Positions 53,572-64,000 of a DNA stretch of 64,000 nucleotides are shown here, one piece after another. The notes under the pieces were generated by a model. That model worked only from the letters and a program-made list of their open reading frames with translations, did not search any database and was not told the DNA's origin. Where the stretch lies: the NCBI GenBank assembly GCA_963281255.1, contig OY725492.1:4269104-4333103 (forward strand), read 5' to 3'. The translations under genes and the position numbers were made by a program. Numbering within the stretch: position 1 is the stretch's first letter; the number at the start of each line of letters is the position of its first letter. Source of the stretch: Aphrocallistes beatrix. Lineage: Eukaryota; Porifera; Hexactinellida; Sceptrulophora; Aphrocallistidae.

Positions 53572-53951
53572 GGGGCCTTATTCACTAAGAAAACTTAAGA
53601 TTTGCTTAACTTTTGAATATTCAAAATTAGAAGAGATTTTTAAAGAATTCAAATAGATTGATTACTCTATTAATTTTAAGTGGTACAATTGAAATGCTTG
53701 ACAAATTTTGACTCATTTGTTAAACTTTTCAGAAAGTTACGTAATATTTTAAGTTAAGTATGACGTCATAATACTTAAGTATGACATCACGAATATTTCG
53801 AGAGTGACTTGGAATATTTCCAGTATTTAGGTAGTTTATATTTCTATTGGTATCATTGAACATCTATTTACCCAAATCGTAATGCAACTCTTCAAAATTT
53901 CCACTATACAAAGTTAAGCAAAACTTAAGTTTTCTTAGTGAATAAGGCCCC
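53572..53951. mobile_element. 380-bp MITE in the GTPase coding sequence
   Basis: Ends GGGGCCTTATTCACTAAGAA and TTCTTAGTGAATAAGGCCCC are perfect inverted repeats, extended by AAACTTAAG. CTGG occurs on both coding flanks. The ends resemble PIF/Harbinger-type MITEs, but the target duplication does not settle the family. Confidence 0.8.
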
Positions 53952-56774
53952 AGGAAGAGAGAGAAATGTCCAATTGAGAACGACAATTCAACTCTACCAT
54001 ATTTCTATAACTGAATACAAAATTCTCGTTTAGAACAGAGTGCCAGAGAGTGCAAAGCTTGTTTTTCCATTGCTCCATATTCAAAAAATTCCGATCTTGA
54101 TCTGAACAGTAAGCCATTAACTTCGTTCGCAATTCCTCGACTTTTTTAACATATCCTGACGATATTGAGGACATGGGTGGTTCTCCTTCGAACAGTCCGG
54201 GGAAATAAAAAACATCTTCTTCAGGATTAAACTCGATCACATCACAAAATCGACGAAACTGTGATTCCTTATTTTCTTGTAGTGCGGCACATGCAGTCAT
54301 CTCGTTCAGTGTATCAATTAAATTCTTCCTTGCTATCATTAAATTCGTATTAGCTTCGACATCTCCGACGTTTTGATGGACGAATAAACACTTTGGCTTT
54401 CCATGAGTAAGCTTCATCCGTATAAAAGCAATGACTGTTATTTCCAAGATATCCTGCACCTCAGAATGCCTCTCACCTTTAATGTTAATCAAAGCAATGT
54501 CTCCAAGTCCCACAATGAATGTAGCCATTTCGTTGTCTCGCTTGTAGGAGAGGCTACCAGAGAATTCAGGAGCACGGAGCCCCTCTGTGTCCAGGAGCAC
54601 CAGATAGTCATAGCCTAATTCCCTCTTCAGTGACTTCTTCACTTCTATCATTTGCATAAATACTCCTCGAGTACAGCGACCGGAAGAAACAGGGAAATCA
54701 ATGCCGAACATTGTATTGAGGAGAGTTGACTTGCCACTGCTCTGAATTCCCAGAACAGATATGACAAAAAGTTTTTTATCAGGACCAATAAGTTCAGTGA
54801 GAGAGCTAAGAACCTCTGAAACCCATTGCAATGGAACGTGATTGACATCTCCATTAACAATTTCAAAGGAATGCCCTTGAAGGATTAGGTTCGCCATTAT
54901 ACCAGGAAGCAGTGTTGGGCAAAAGTTCAGTTTATGTTTTATATCCTTCTTTTGTTTTGCACCACAAGTAGAATATGCTTCATATACTTGACCAATTTCG
55001 CGAAATATATGTTCAATACCGAATGAAGATTGGGTTATGATTTCCGCAGTCTTCAAAAGATTAGATTTTGCCTCTTCCTCCATTTCATCCCTCTCATCTC
55101 TATCTACTGAATTAGAATGATAGGAGTAGGACTTAACCAACCACTTTTTATATTCAGTGTATAATATGGGTAGATGTTTTCTAGATACAACATTCAAATA
55201 ATTCTTTAGAAGCTCCCAAAACAAAAAAAATCCAGATTTGTCTTTGGTTAACCGGGGACATTGTTTTAAGACTTCAGAAAACAAAGTTGAAGGCCTGGCT
55301 AATAATTCTATCTGCGAAGATCTCGCCTCAATCCGCGCGTTTTCAAGGTCTTGATAGTATTCCTTAAATTCACTTTTACCAACTTGTTGAAGCTCTCTGT
55401 TTGCCTCAGCCCAATCGCCGAACTTCGTTTGAAGCGGTAGCAATCGTTGTTTCAGTTCTCCAAGAGATCTTTTACACGAAGAAACTGAAACACCCCTTTC
55501 ATCCATTGATATCTGCTGAATATCTTTACAAGCTGCATCAACTATATTTTGGTTGGATAAGATCTCTTCTTCCATTGTATCAACGGATATACCAAACCGA
55601 GTTGCAATTTGAATGCACTCAGTTAGTGTTAGTGGAATCTGTCTATCTTCATCGATACTTTGTGAAATCGATTTCTCTATGAGCTCCAAGTTTTGACAAG
55701 TATTTCTCTTCCTTAAACCGATCGTTTTCTGTTTATCATTCAATATATTTGGGATACACTCAGGACAAGGATTTCTGTTCGAATTTCCTTTATAAATGAG
55801 AAAAATAACTTTAGCTTTGGATTTATCATGAATTTCTTCAAGCTGTTTGGCAATATCCTGTGTTAGCTCAGACAGTGGAACGAATACATAAAATATGTTT
55901 GAAATTTCGCTAAGAAATTCGCGTTGCTTAGGAAAGTTGCAAGCATTCCCTCTAAGGTTAAGCATTATGAAATGCTGTTTGATGATACACGTTTCTATAC
56001 ATTTTGGGAGATACCAAGCAACTTCAACTGTTCCGTCCAAAAGATATCTTTTCTTTGTATTGCCACTGCAATCTTTATGGAAAAAGTACTCATGATTTAT
56101 TTTAAGAATTCGATTTAAGAATTCAGACTTTTGACTATTCTCACAATCACAAAACCGCATAAATGAAACGATTGGGAGAGGTTCATCAACAGCTGAGAAT
56201 GCTTTTGTACTATCTTTGCCAAAACAACGATTCAATATCAGAGTTTGGAAAGCGAAATGATTAAAAGTTACTCGATTAGAAATGGAATCATAGGTAATGA
56301 GTGGAAGAGAGAGCAGACACTTGGAGATTTGGTTCACGAGGGTTTGGCGAAATATTGGATGTGATTTCAAGAAAATATACAAAAACACATCCATAGGATG
56401 GACTACACCATCTTCATCTTCTTCATCCAGGAAAGCAGAAATAAGATTGTCGTTCACTATCGTTGAGGCAGATCCATTCAACGGATTGATTGGAAGGCTG
56501 GGTAGATTTCGACTTGATGCGTCCAGGAGCATAATCCTTCTGAGCATATAAGAAGGAAGATCAGAGATAGAAAGAGAGGAGAAGTTTAAGGAATCAAGAG
56601 ATATCGCATCAGAGAGAGTTATAATATTCTTTCCAAGAGAGAAATTCATTTGTTTAGAAAATTCCTCCATTTTTCAATCAGAATAATTCTAAATTATAAG
56701 GAATCTAGAAAAAATAACTCAACATACCATAACTCATTAATAATAATGAAAAATTCTAAAGCACATCGACGCAT

Positions 56775-57690
56775 TGACAGCTATTGCCTAACAGTTGAAA
56801 ACTCTCAGTACAGCTCATATCCATACTCGGCATCAACATTGATTTTGAAAACCAAAAGTTCGTCAAAATCAGGGTTGCCATCTCCTCAGTCATAAAAAAA
56901 AGGACACTCAGGGATAGATCGAAGATTTAGAAAAACGATGTAAAGAGAGAGCGTAGCGAACGACAATAATGGCTGTCTGGGTGCTAGCACCCCAAGGAAT
57001 TGTTTTGAATGTTTTTAGTGTGCTTCTATATCATTATATTGGATCTCTGATCCAATATAATGTTATAGTAGCACAGTTCTAAAATGAGTGCTGGTGTCCG
57101 GCCGTATGTGGTGTACAGACCTGAGTTTAAGAGATATCGGTTTGAATTTTTTTGTGAAGCTGCGGACATATATGTAAATTCTCACCTAGGGTTTCGATTT
57201 CCAAAATATGCTAAATCATCATGATAGCCATTCTAGTATATAATCTACAAGTAAAACGTAAAAGGACAAGAATGAGTTTATAAGAACAAAAAGGACAAAA
57301 AGCGAAAAAAAGGACAATAAGGACAAAAAGCGAAAAAAAAGGACAAAAAGGACAGCATATTTTAAAAAGGACAAGTAGCAAAAAAGAAGGACTGTCCTTT
57401 CTAAAAAAGGACGTATGGTAACCCTGGTCAAAATATACACAAACATAGAAATAAAGAAAATTTGGACATTTGGAATCGATTGCAATCATAACCGTCTCTA
57501 ACTCTGCTGGAAATGTCAACTTTAAAAATTGTGATTTGCTCTCAAATGGAATCTCTTCGTCTCACAAATAAGTAATTCAAAATCTACAGTTAAATGGAAA
57601 TGTTAAAATACACACTATAGCTAATGAGAAGTGAGTCTATATGTGTGTTGATTAAAAATAAGTAGTTTGTAGCTGTGAATTTAATTCTGA
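56775..57690. repeat. Duplicated segment U, filled copy
   Basis: Matches 48085-48430 on both sides of an inserted element at 56870-57427. It lies between the GTPase start and the decayed zinc-finger copy. Confidence 0.85.
56870..57427. mobile_element. hAT-type non-autonomous element with 8-bp duplication
   Basis: Ends CAGGGTTGCCATC and TATGGTAACCCTG are inverted. GTCAAAAT is duplicated exactly at 56862-56869 and 57428-57435. The paralogous segment at 48176-48183 has a single GTCAAAAT. The 558-bp interior contains GGACAAAAAG repeats and no frame of note. Confidence 0.92.
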
Positions 57691-57725
57691 GTTATAAATA
57701 TAAATCAGATCGATTCCATGTCGAG

Positions 57726-59284
57726 TTAAACTGAATGAGCGTCAGTCATATCTTGAGTGATCTCACAATCTGAGTCTAACTCGTTAGTAGATAATCTGGC
57801 TAGCTTGAGAGGAGGCCAGACCTCAGCTCTAACAGGAAGTAGAGAGTGAGAGCTCTCCGAAATACATGAGTCTAAATCTCTGTGATGGTGGTTTATATGA
57901 GTATTGAGTTGAGAGCTTAACTTAAATCTTTTGAAGCATTTCAAGCATCGATAACTTCCATCGATTTCGTGTTCTGGAGAAGAGTTATCCTCGCAAACTT
58001 GTGAGATATTCGGTTTACTCTCAGCTTTCTGCAGGCAATTCTCACATAATTTAGGATTTGGGTGCTTTTTGGTTTTCTTGTGCTGTGTGAGTTCACACTT
58101 GTTTCTAAAGTCAATCTTACAATGCGAACAAAATGCTTTCTCACTTCCGATAGTTCTGTGTTGAGCAAATTCTTCCATCTTCACATATTTCGCTAAACAG
58201 AGATTGCATTTATAATGCATCCCAACATTGACCTGAACAACCTCGCGACATTTGTCACATTTATACTCAGCTCTGTTTTTCTGGTGTGCAATGCTGTAGT
58301 GCTGCGTTAGAGTGCGGATTAACTGCTGCCGCTCTAAACACAAACATTTAGGCTTCGTAAATCAAAATAAATAGAAACTAGCTTTGAACTATTAAAGGGC
58401 ATAGATTGAAAAATCAAAACATGCCCAAAAAGTCCTCAAATTATGCTCAATAATAAAAGTCGAGAACTAGAAAGTATACAAACTCATCTACATGATATAT
58501 ATGCTACATAGTTCTAACCTAGAACAGTCGAATCGAGAATAAAGCTGTTCCTGACACCCAATCTGGAGAACACTGAGGGTTTAGCTGTCACACGATATTC
58601 AGAATCCGTGAATTGACAGGTGTTAGTTCCGGTTTTAGTTCTGGATTCACAGGCAGTCTCACAGTCTGAGAGAGAGGAAGGAAACGCCTCGTCTGGATTT
58701 GCATGGACATCTATGACGTCATCATTTTGTGTGTCGTTACTGATCGTCTCACTCCTAGATTTGCATTACGATTAAAAACTAGTCGACAGTACTTAACTAC
58801 AAATAGTGCTATCCATCCACCTAGCTTGGGAATTGTCAGCATGGAGAGATCTAGAAGGAAAACCAGTCGGTGAATTGCCATTTATCCGTAAGGAGAAGCT
58901 AGATGCTTGTGAGTTTGTATCCTGACTCGTTCGAGAGGTGACAATCGGGAGCTGTTCATCTGATTCGTACAAGAATGGGGAGGGAGGAGTCAGAATGATG
59001 GAGACTGATTGGATAGAACATGGAGATTGCGAATTTTCAAAACTGAAATCAGATTCTGGCTGGTGCAGTGATCGGGTTAGCTTTGAACGAAGATAGAAAT
59101 GTACTCGAGGTTGCATTGGAGATTTCAGTGCAATCGATTTTAAACTATTCAACTTCTCTCTGATTGAACTTAATTCAGATCCTGCGCTCTCTGAGAGGCT
59201 TTCGTTCTCAAGAGTTCCGAGCAGAAATTATTCTGCCTCAGGTAGGAAAGTATTTAGGGCTGAGAGGAACTGTTCGACACTCAT
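57726..59284 (-). pseudogene. Decayed second copy of the C2H2 zinc-finger gene
   Basis: The three-exon layout of 45251-48064 is kept (59284 to about 58795, 58754-58519, 58333-57726). The zinc-finger exon is nearly identical at DNA level over 57940-58190. The first exon starts MSVEQFLSALNTFLPEAE and then meets a TAA where the intact copy has Glu. It also lacks about 330 codons, including the PIP-like box and SUMO-interacting-like motifs. Exon 3 ends CEITQDMTDAHSV. An internal ATG at 59152 could give a short protein, so limited function cannot be excluded. Confidence 0.7.
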
Positions 59285-59685
59285 AACGCTCAACCAGTTA
59301 ACATTGCATTATTAAACAACTAAAGTTGACTGTGGAAAGCTGGCAATTAATTTCAGTGTACTTACTGCAGTATTCTTATGTTTATTCGGCGCTTCAAGCG
59401 TGCAGGTATTCTATGGTTTAAGAAAATGTTCCAACTTGAGAAAATTTAACAAAAATAGCATTCACATCCTTTCTCTACAACACGAGTGATTCTAGTCACA
59501 GAGCTGCTCAGCTCAGATTGAATGGAGCGCAATAGCTGTAATGAAAAGTAGGGAAGAGGCGCTTTATAATTTAAACAAAATATTACAACCAAAACAACAT
59601 ATACAAATTTACAAAGAAGTGACGTCATATACAAATAAGTTGAAGAAGTGGAAAGGAAGTGATTGCACCATTAAAGGCAGTTGAG
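59285..59685. other. Intergenic upstream of the decayed zinc-finger copy
   Basis: AT-rich, no gene seen. Confidence 0.5.
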
Positions 59686-61650
59686 TCAGCAGAGGCAGGA
59701 GCTGTTGTGGCGAGGAGAATCTTGAAGAGCGGCCTGCGCCCGCCTCACTGTCAGAGTGAGCTGAGAGAATCGGTCCAACTCTGCATTCTCGTTAGCCACC
59801 AGAGTCTGAGCCAGTGAGTGGTAGACACTGCAGACTGTGTCCGAATCGCGTGAAGACACTTCTCTGAACTCCATCCCTCCGTCCCGGGCCAGGACCGATC
59901 CGTCCTCCCCTGTGATGACCCTCTGCGCGGACTTGTCTATCTTGTTCCCGAGGAGCAGGAGCGATGCGTTGTCTCCTGTCGGGATCAGTGGGATAGAACG
60001 TAACTCGTGTTAACGGGAGCAGTTGGTTAGCATTAGATACGTTGTGATGATATTATTAGTACAGTAAACCATCGCTAATCTGAACAGCTCTGTGCCAATG
60101 ATCGAAAAAATCGTTCGGATTAGTGAATTAGCAGTAATTCAATGGGGCATTAACTATAATAAATTTGTAATGTTAGAATATTAAAAATATTATTTCGTTA
60201 GGATTGCTTTTTAACTAAGTTTCTCAATCTTATTGAAAGATATAAGATTATAAACGTTGATTCAAAGCATAGAGGCGAATAAGGTATATTTTGGGTGTTC
60301 GGATTGTAAGAATGAAGTGTTCGGATTAGCGAGGGTGTACTATATATATATATTATTGAGGCTAACATGTATTTGGCTTAACAGCCGCTAATTTCAAACA
60401 TTTGGAGTTAAACTCAATCATTGATTGGAATAAATATGTTAAATCCTAGGATTTAATTTAGAAACGCGAGGAGCTAACCTGTCAAATGTTTCCGGATGAA
60501 GGGCACCCAGTAGAGAGGAACGTCCACGAAGGAGGTGTGGTCTGAGATGTCGTACACGAGAATCACCGCGTCCGCTTTCCGGATATAGCTGGGCGCCATA
60601 CAGTGGAACCGTTCCTCTCCCGCCGTGTCCCAGATCTGCAGCGACACTTTCACACCTTGCACCATGAATGTCTTCACCACCATGTCCACACCGATCGTAG
60701 CGAGCGCATACCGCGCGTTGCCAAGGACAAGAGAAGACACTATAGATGACTTCCCAACTCCTGAATTCCCCAGCATAACGATCTAAAGGGGAGGTAGGAA
60801 TGTGGTAACATAGACTATGGATACTGAAATAGAATGAAATGATGCTGACTTTGAAAATTCTGTCTGGTCCGTGGTAGTCTGGTCCTGGCATCGGGATTAT
60901 TATTGTCTGTTTCTTAACGGCGCTGTGTCGCTTGAATTCACTGTGCTTCTTCCTGCAAGATTCCTGCAGGATTGTGGAGGAAGTGTGTGCGTCATTCTCA
61001 GAACTCAAATCTGCATCGTAAGTGACAGCGGTACGAGGCTGAGGAGTGGGAGTGATGCTCTCGTCCCTCAACTCCCTCTCTCTGTCTCCAGAACCGAAAC
61101 TCGTGTCAGTGTATGTAAACGAATCTGTCTGTGAGCCGTTATCCGGAATGTCAGGCACTTGTTCTCTGCACAATTGCTCTGACTCAAACTCTGCTCCTCT
61201 CTCATCATCGATCAACGCAGTCTCCATTACGTAACTACTGCTCAGCGCCATTCTGCCTCGAGTGCTGCCGATCCGCTTGAACTGCGCGGCGATGGAGTTA
61301 GCAGCGGCGGTGTAAGGAAGGTCGTCGAATCCGTTTCGACTGCAAAACTGATTCAGAGCCGTCTCCAGATCAGACATGTTAAAATCCTGTCTGTGGCTAG
61401 GACCGTAAACTAACGCGTTCTTGGTGAGACAGGCGGACAGGTCGTGCGAGATTAGTTTGTGGAGATCAGGAAACCGCTTGCGCAGCAGTTTGACAGAGCC
61501 TTCCTGCCTCTTCTCTGTCGGAGCAGCGAGGCAGTTGCAGAATATGAAGTATGCGTACTCGGTCAGACTCTCTTTCCTAACCGCGGCTCCGCAGTACTTC
61601 ATCGTAGGCAGCGAGCAGGAACTCAGCATTAGACTAATTAGATACAACAA
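59686..61650 (-). CDS. Rab-like GTPase with long N-terminal extension
   Basis: Three exons (61650-60850, 60782-60479, 59975-59686) give up to 464 residues. The GTPase domain (from about residue 268) has all G motifs: MLGNSGVGKSS, ATIGVDMV, LQIWDTAGEERFH, LLLLGNKIDKS and EVSSRDS. It ends in SSCLC, a CxC site for geranylgeranylation, so membrane attachment is expected. The extension has an ESLTEYAYFIFCNCLA helix, a DFNMSDLETALNQFCSRNGF stretch and a Ser/Asp-rich linker. The arrangement recalls the large Rabs (RASEF, RAB44, CRACR2A) but I see no clear EF-hand or coiled coil. The start could be the ATG at 61650 or the next one (MKYCGAAV) 16 codons in. Intron 2 holds a MITE. Confidence 0.8.
60062..60342. 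mobile_element. Tigger/pogo-type MITE in the Rab-like gene intron 2
   Basis: CAGTAAACCATCGCTAATCTGAACA and TGTTCGGATTAGCGAGGGTGTACT form inverted ends; TA precedes the left one. The last base on the right has changed. About 281 bp. Confidence 0.75.
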
Positions 61651-62806
61651 AATGCGTACTCATGCCAAGGCCGTAGTCACCAGGTGTGAAGTGGTGAGGT
61701 TGAAACCAGTCAGATCGTACAAAGTGGTCCCTTTTGAGGCTAAATTGGTCAAAAGTGGTTAGGTTGAAACCGGACCAATCGGACTAGTGGCTTCGGCCCT
61801 GCATATGATACTAATAATAGCCCAAATACAGTATTACATGTGTGTCTATGTACTGTTGGAGGGGATTGGAAGAGTGGAACTAATAACTAATTTTTTAACA
61901 TAAAACTCTTACAGTGTGAGTGTCTCCTCATTTATATAGCGTGAATAGAGAAGCCAGAATCTTGCAAAATATTGCTCGATTTGAGTGGGCTTGTTTGGAG
62001 ATAGTGTCTAAGGCTATTACCATCGATTTCAATGAAATCCTAAACAAACCTACTCAGTCTAATTGATAGAAATCTCTGATGTAATTTGATGTTTAGGGTT
62101 TCTTTCCTGATAAAATTCGACAAAAATATGCAACATATAATTTACACGTAAAGTTTGAAACTGTACGAATGCATTGATTGAGTCAAAGTTTAGAATAAAG
62201 TTGATCTAATGGCCATTAGCTAATAGGAAATAGTGAGAATAAGATCACATCTGTAGTTACATTTCATTCGTAATCGACAGAAAAACAAAATTTTGTTTAC
62301 CGAATTCCGTCAAATCTCATTTTAAAATTGACAAAGACATTATTCGTAGAGATCGATGTAAAGAATATAATTTTTCAATGGTAGGCCTCTCACTCTGTAA
62401 TCAACTAAATCGTGTGACATGGTAAAATAGTGTTATGAAGTTCGAAATCGCGAGAAATAGAATGGTATCATAGAACAGCGAAAATCTTGAGAGCACAACG
62501 ATATCGTGAGAGTCAATAAAGGTCTCTTGATGTGCTATACTTCTAAAATATCGCTCAAAGAAGAGAAGAATCTTGACTGTTTCAAGAGAAATGTGTCTTC
62601 ATTTAAGTATGAAATTGTTTGACACAAGATTAGAGAAAATGAACAAATGCAGTGGATGATCCATCCAATGGCTTAGAGAAGGCACCAATGTCACACTGGA
62701 GAGCACTAGCCATCAAATAATGAATGAATTCACACAAATAACATCTTGTGAGGTCCATGATTGTATGTATACCTATAAGATGTGCTACAGTGAGTAGAAT
62801 AGGGAG
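61651..62806. other. Divergent intergenic region
   Basis: It contains one MITE (61666-61801); the remainder is AT-rich with no gene seen. It separates the minus-strand Rab-like gene from the plus-strand LRR gene and should hold both promoters. Confidence 0.5.
61666..61801. mobile_element. hAT-like MITE, family of 12323-12440
   Basis: Ends CAAGGCCGTAGTCACC and GTGGCTTCGGCCCTG are imperfect inverted repeats. The interior shares GGTCAAAAGTGGTTAGGTTG and CCTTTTGAGGCTA-type strings with the earlier copy. No convincing target duplication. Confidence 0.55.
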
Positions 62807-63826
62807 ATGTTTTATTTGAATATTTACTTCGATTGCATGGCGTTACTAGTTGTATGGTTATATGTGGGTGAGAGTACGAGAGAAGTAATGTACAGAGCGA
62901 ATGCATTGGATGAGGTTGGTAATTTCAGTGAATTCTGTAAGTGTAGCATTTTTGAAGACGTGAGGTTAATATTTGTGCAAAATCAGGAGAGAGATGGTTA
63001 CGTGACTCTGCCAGACTGGACAGAATGTGGACAACTGGAACAGCTGAGTATTGTAGTAGAGGCAGCAGTCTCAACTTCTATATTCCCGATAGATTCGTTT
63101 TTAGGATTGAGACAGTTAAAGTCTTTGAATTTAAAAGGAAATCGACTTGAAACGCTGCCTGAAAATATTTTCCAAGACCTCTCAATGCTAGAGAGTTTGG
63201 ATTTGGGTAGAAACGAACTAACTGAGATTTCAGATCTCCATTTATCCGGACTGACAAAGCTTACGTATTTGGGATTGGCGAGAAACAGAATAACAGAGCT
63301 AACAGTAAATGCAACCACAAATCTCAAGAATCTCAGAAAACTAGATTTATCGAACAATTTTTTTGAAATTATTCCTGAAGAGACATTCCAGGGCCTCAGC
63401 AGTCTAACCAGACTGGACATTTCTAAAAATAGATTGTTTACCTTGTTTGTGAAACAGTTTTCAGGCAACAGAAGATTGACAGAATTAAACGTGTCTCTAA
63501 ATAAAATAAAATATATTCGTAACGAAACTTTCATCAGCAACCGAAGTCTAAAACGAATAGATTTCTTCAAAAACAGGCTTAAATCAGTGAGTGCACTGAA
63601 CTTCAAAGGATTGGAAGAAATTGAGGAAGTGAACTTAGGGTTCAATTATTTAAAAGAATTCTCAATCAAAAACGAATTACCGAACTCTCTGAAAAGACTA
63701 TCTTTAAATGGAAACCCTTTAGAATGCCATTCTAGCAATCTTCGTCTCAGTAAAAGGTTGAAGACTGTTGTGGTAGGTCAGTGCAAGGATGTGACTGGGA
63801 GAAGACATATACTGAGTGAGATTTGA
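62807..63826 (+). CDS. Secreted intronless leucine-rich-repeat protein
   Basis: A 339-residue single exon. It opens with a hydrophobic leader (MALLVVWLYVGES at about residues 11-23) and an N-terminal cap with FCKCSIF. About nine LRRs of 23-24 residues follow, for example LKSLNLKGNRLETLPENIFQ and LTRLDISKNRLFTLFVKQFS, with consensus LxxLxLxxNxL. The C-terminal cap is short: NGNPLECHSSNLRLSKRL...GQC, lacking the full four-cysteine LRRCT. No transmembrane segment or TIR domain is seen, so it is probably extracellular and ligand-binding. The first ATG at 62807 (MFYLNIYF) is used; the ATG at 62837 would give a cleaner signal peptide. It is comparable in layout to soluble LRR-only recognition proteins, which is inference. 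Confidence 0.8.
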   Translation: MFYLNIYFDCMALLVVWLYVGESTREVMYRANALDEVGNFSEFCKCSIFEDVRLIFVQNQERDGYVTLPDWTECGQLEQLSIVVEAAVSTSIFPIDSFLGLRQLKSLNLKGNRLETLPENIFQDLSMLESLDLGRNELTEISDLHLSGLTKLTYLGLARNRITELTVNATTNLKNLRKLDLSNNFFEIIPEETFQGLSSLTRLDISKNRLFTLFVKQFSGNRRLTELNVSLNKIKYIRNETFISNRSLKRIDFFKNRLKSVSALNFKGLEEIEEVNLGFNYLKEFSIKNELPNSLKRLSLNGNPLECHSSNLRLSKRLKTVVVGQCKDVTGRRHILSEI

Positions 63827-64000
63827 ATTATAATTGAGCGATGTTTTATTCTGGTGTTCGGATATGGTTTGAGTTGACCTAACAACCGAATAAATACTGA
63901 GGAATTTTGAACTTTGAATCACAGCAATCAAACATTGATAATTGATGGAAGGAAATTCATCTATCCACAAGACTTTATGTTTTTATTTATTTACGAGAAT
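63827..64000. other. 3' flank of the LRR gene
   Basis: AT-rich tail to the window end; nothing further was recognised. Confidence 0.5.

Larger units (their letters stand above)
49282..56670 (-). pseudogene. Very large inducible GTPase (VLIG/GVIN-type), interrupted
   Basis: An originally intronless gene of about 1650 codons starts at 56670 (MEEFSKQMNFSLGKNIITLS). Near residue 645 is the G domain: VLGIQSSGKSTLLNTMFG, then GIDFPVSSGRCTRGVF and LLDTEGLRAPEF, as in GVIN1 and URGCP. The C terminus keeps LGILDIHHV and a CPFC...C...H zinc-binding-like patch followed by YYGVKRNDEINQNW, also typical. Three lesions are visible. A 380-bp MITE sits at 53572-53951. A 2.1 kb P-like element sits at 51120-53208. 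A one-base T excess lies in the T-run at about 49850. Frames on both sides of each insertion rejoin in phase when the element and its duplication are ignored, so the inserts are recent. Vertebrate relatives are interferon-induced. Confidence 0.85.

Noticed and set aside
53572-53951. MITE acting as a newly made intron (introner-like) in the GTPase gene
   Set aside because: The gene-strand left border has no GT donor near the junction, so precise splicing is not supported.
57211-57519. Hydrophobic, FCPFCxFxL-rich minus-strand frames
   Set aside because: They read the GGACAAAAAG repeats inside the hAT-type element.

Overview
The window is nuclear DNA of an invertebrate animal. Most genes have short GT-AG introns (about 45 to 600 bp), many encode recognisable animal proteins (ESF1, CLASRP, USP40, NEK9, a Ki-67/RepoMan-type protein, a very large inducible GTPase), and the DNA between genes is AT-rich and crowded with small DNA transposons. 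I cannot name the species. No rRNA, CRISPR array, LTR element or virus-like element was recognised. Exon boundaries were worked out by hand from splice signals, reading phase and similarity to remembered family sequences; no search was run.

Region 1 (1-12200) is a minus-strand run: the first exon of an unknown gene (1-134), an Rnl2-type RNA ligase (1557-2852), ESF1 (2958-5765), an MPPED-type metallophosphoesterase (6251-7165) and a Ki-67-like FHA/PP1-docking protein (7702-12177). Spacing is tight; ESF1 ends 105 bp before the ligase start codon. Region 2 (13000-20300) is a plus-strand run of intronless genes: a multi-pass membrane protein and three tandem DEDD-type exonuclease paralogues. The third exonuclease has lost the acidic residues of motifs I and II but keeps an open frame.

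Region 3 (20600-43600) is minus strand: a small hypothetical gene, a single-exon NEK9-like kinase with an N-terminal DUF4347-like module, CLASRP and USP40. CLASRP spans 10.3 kb with 19 inferred exons. One 5.3 kb intron holds two satellite arrays and a Helitron-like element. Another holds an intronless FEM1-like ankyrin gene on the plus strand, whose last codons are antisense to a CLASRP exon. USP40 has nine exons, with transposon remnants in several introns.

Region 4 (43600-64000) holds a foldback-like inverted repeat, two copies of a C2H2 zinc-finger gene (one apparently intact, one decayed) flanking a VLIG/GVIN-type GTPase pseudogene, a Rab-like GTPase with a long N-terminal extension, and an intronless secreted leucine-rich-repeat protein. 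The GTPase gene is broken by a 2.1 kb P-like transposon (itself carrying a nested MITE), by a second 380-bp MITE, and by a one-base frameshift.

Several transposon insertions can be read against an empty site inside the same window: a hAT-type element in one copy of a duplicated segment, a Helitron-like element inside a satellite unit, and a piggyBac-type MITE inside one of two Helitron-like copies. These give internal proof of insertion and relative order.
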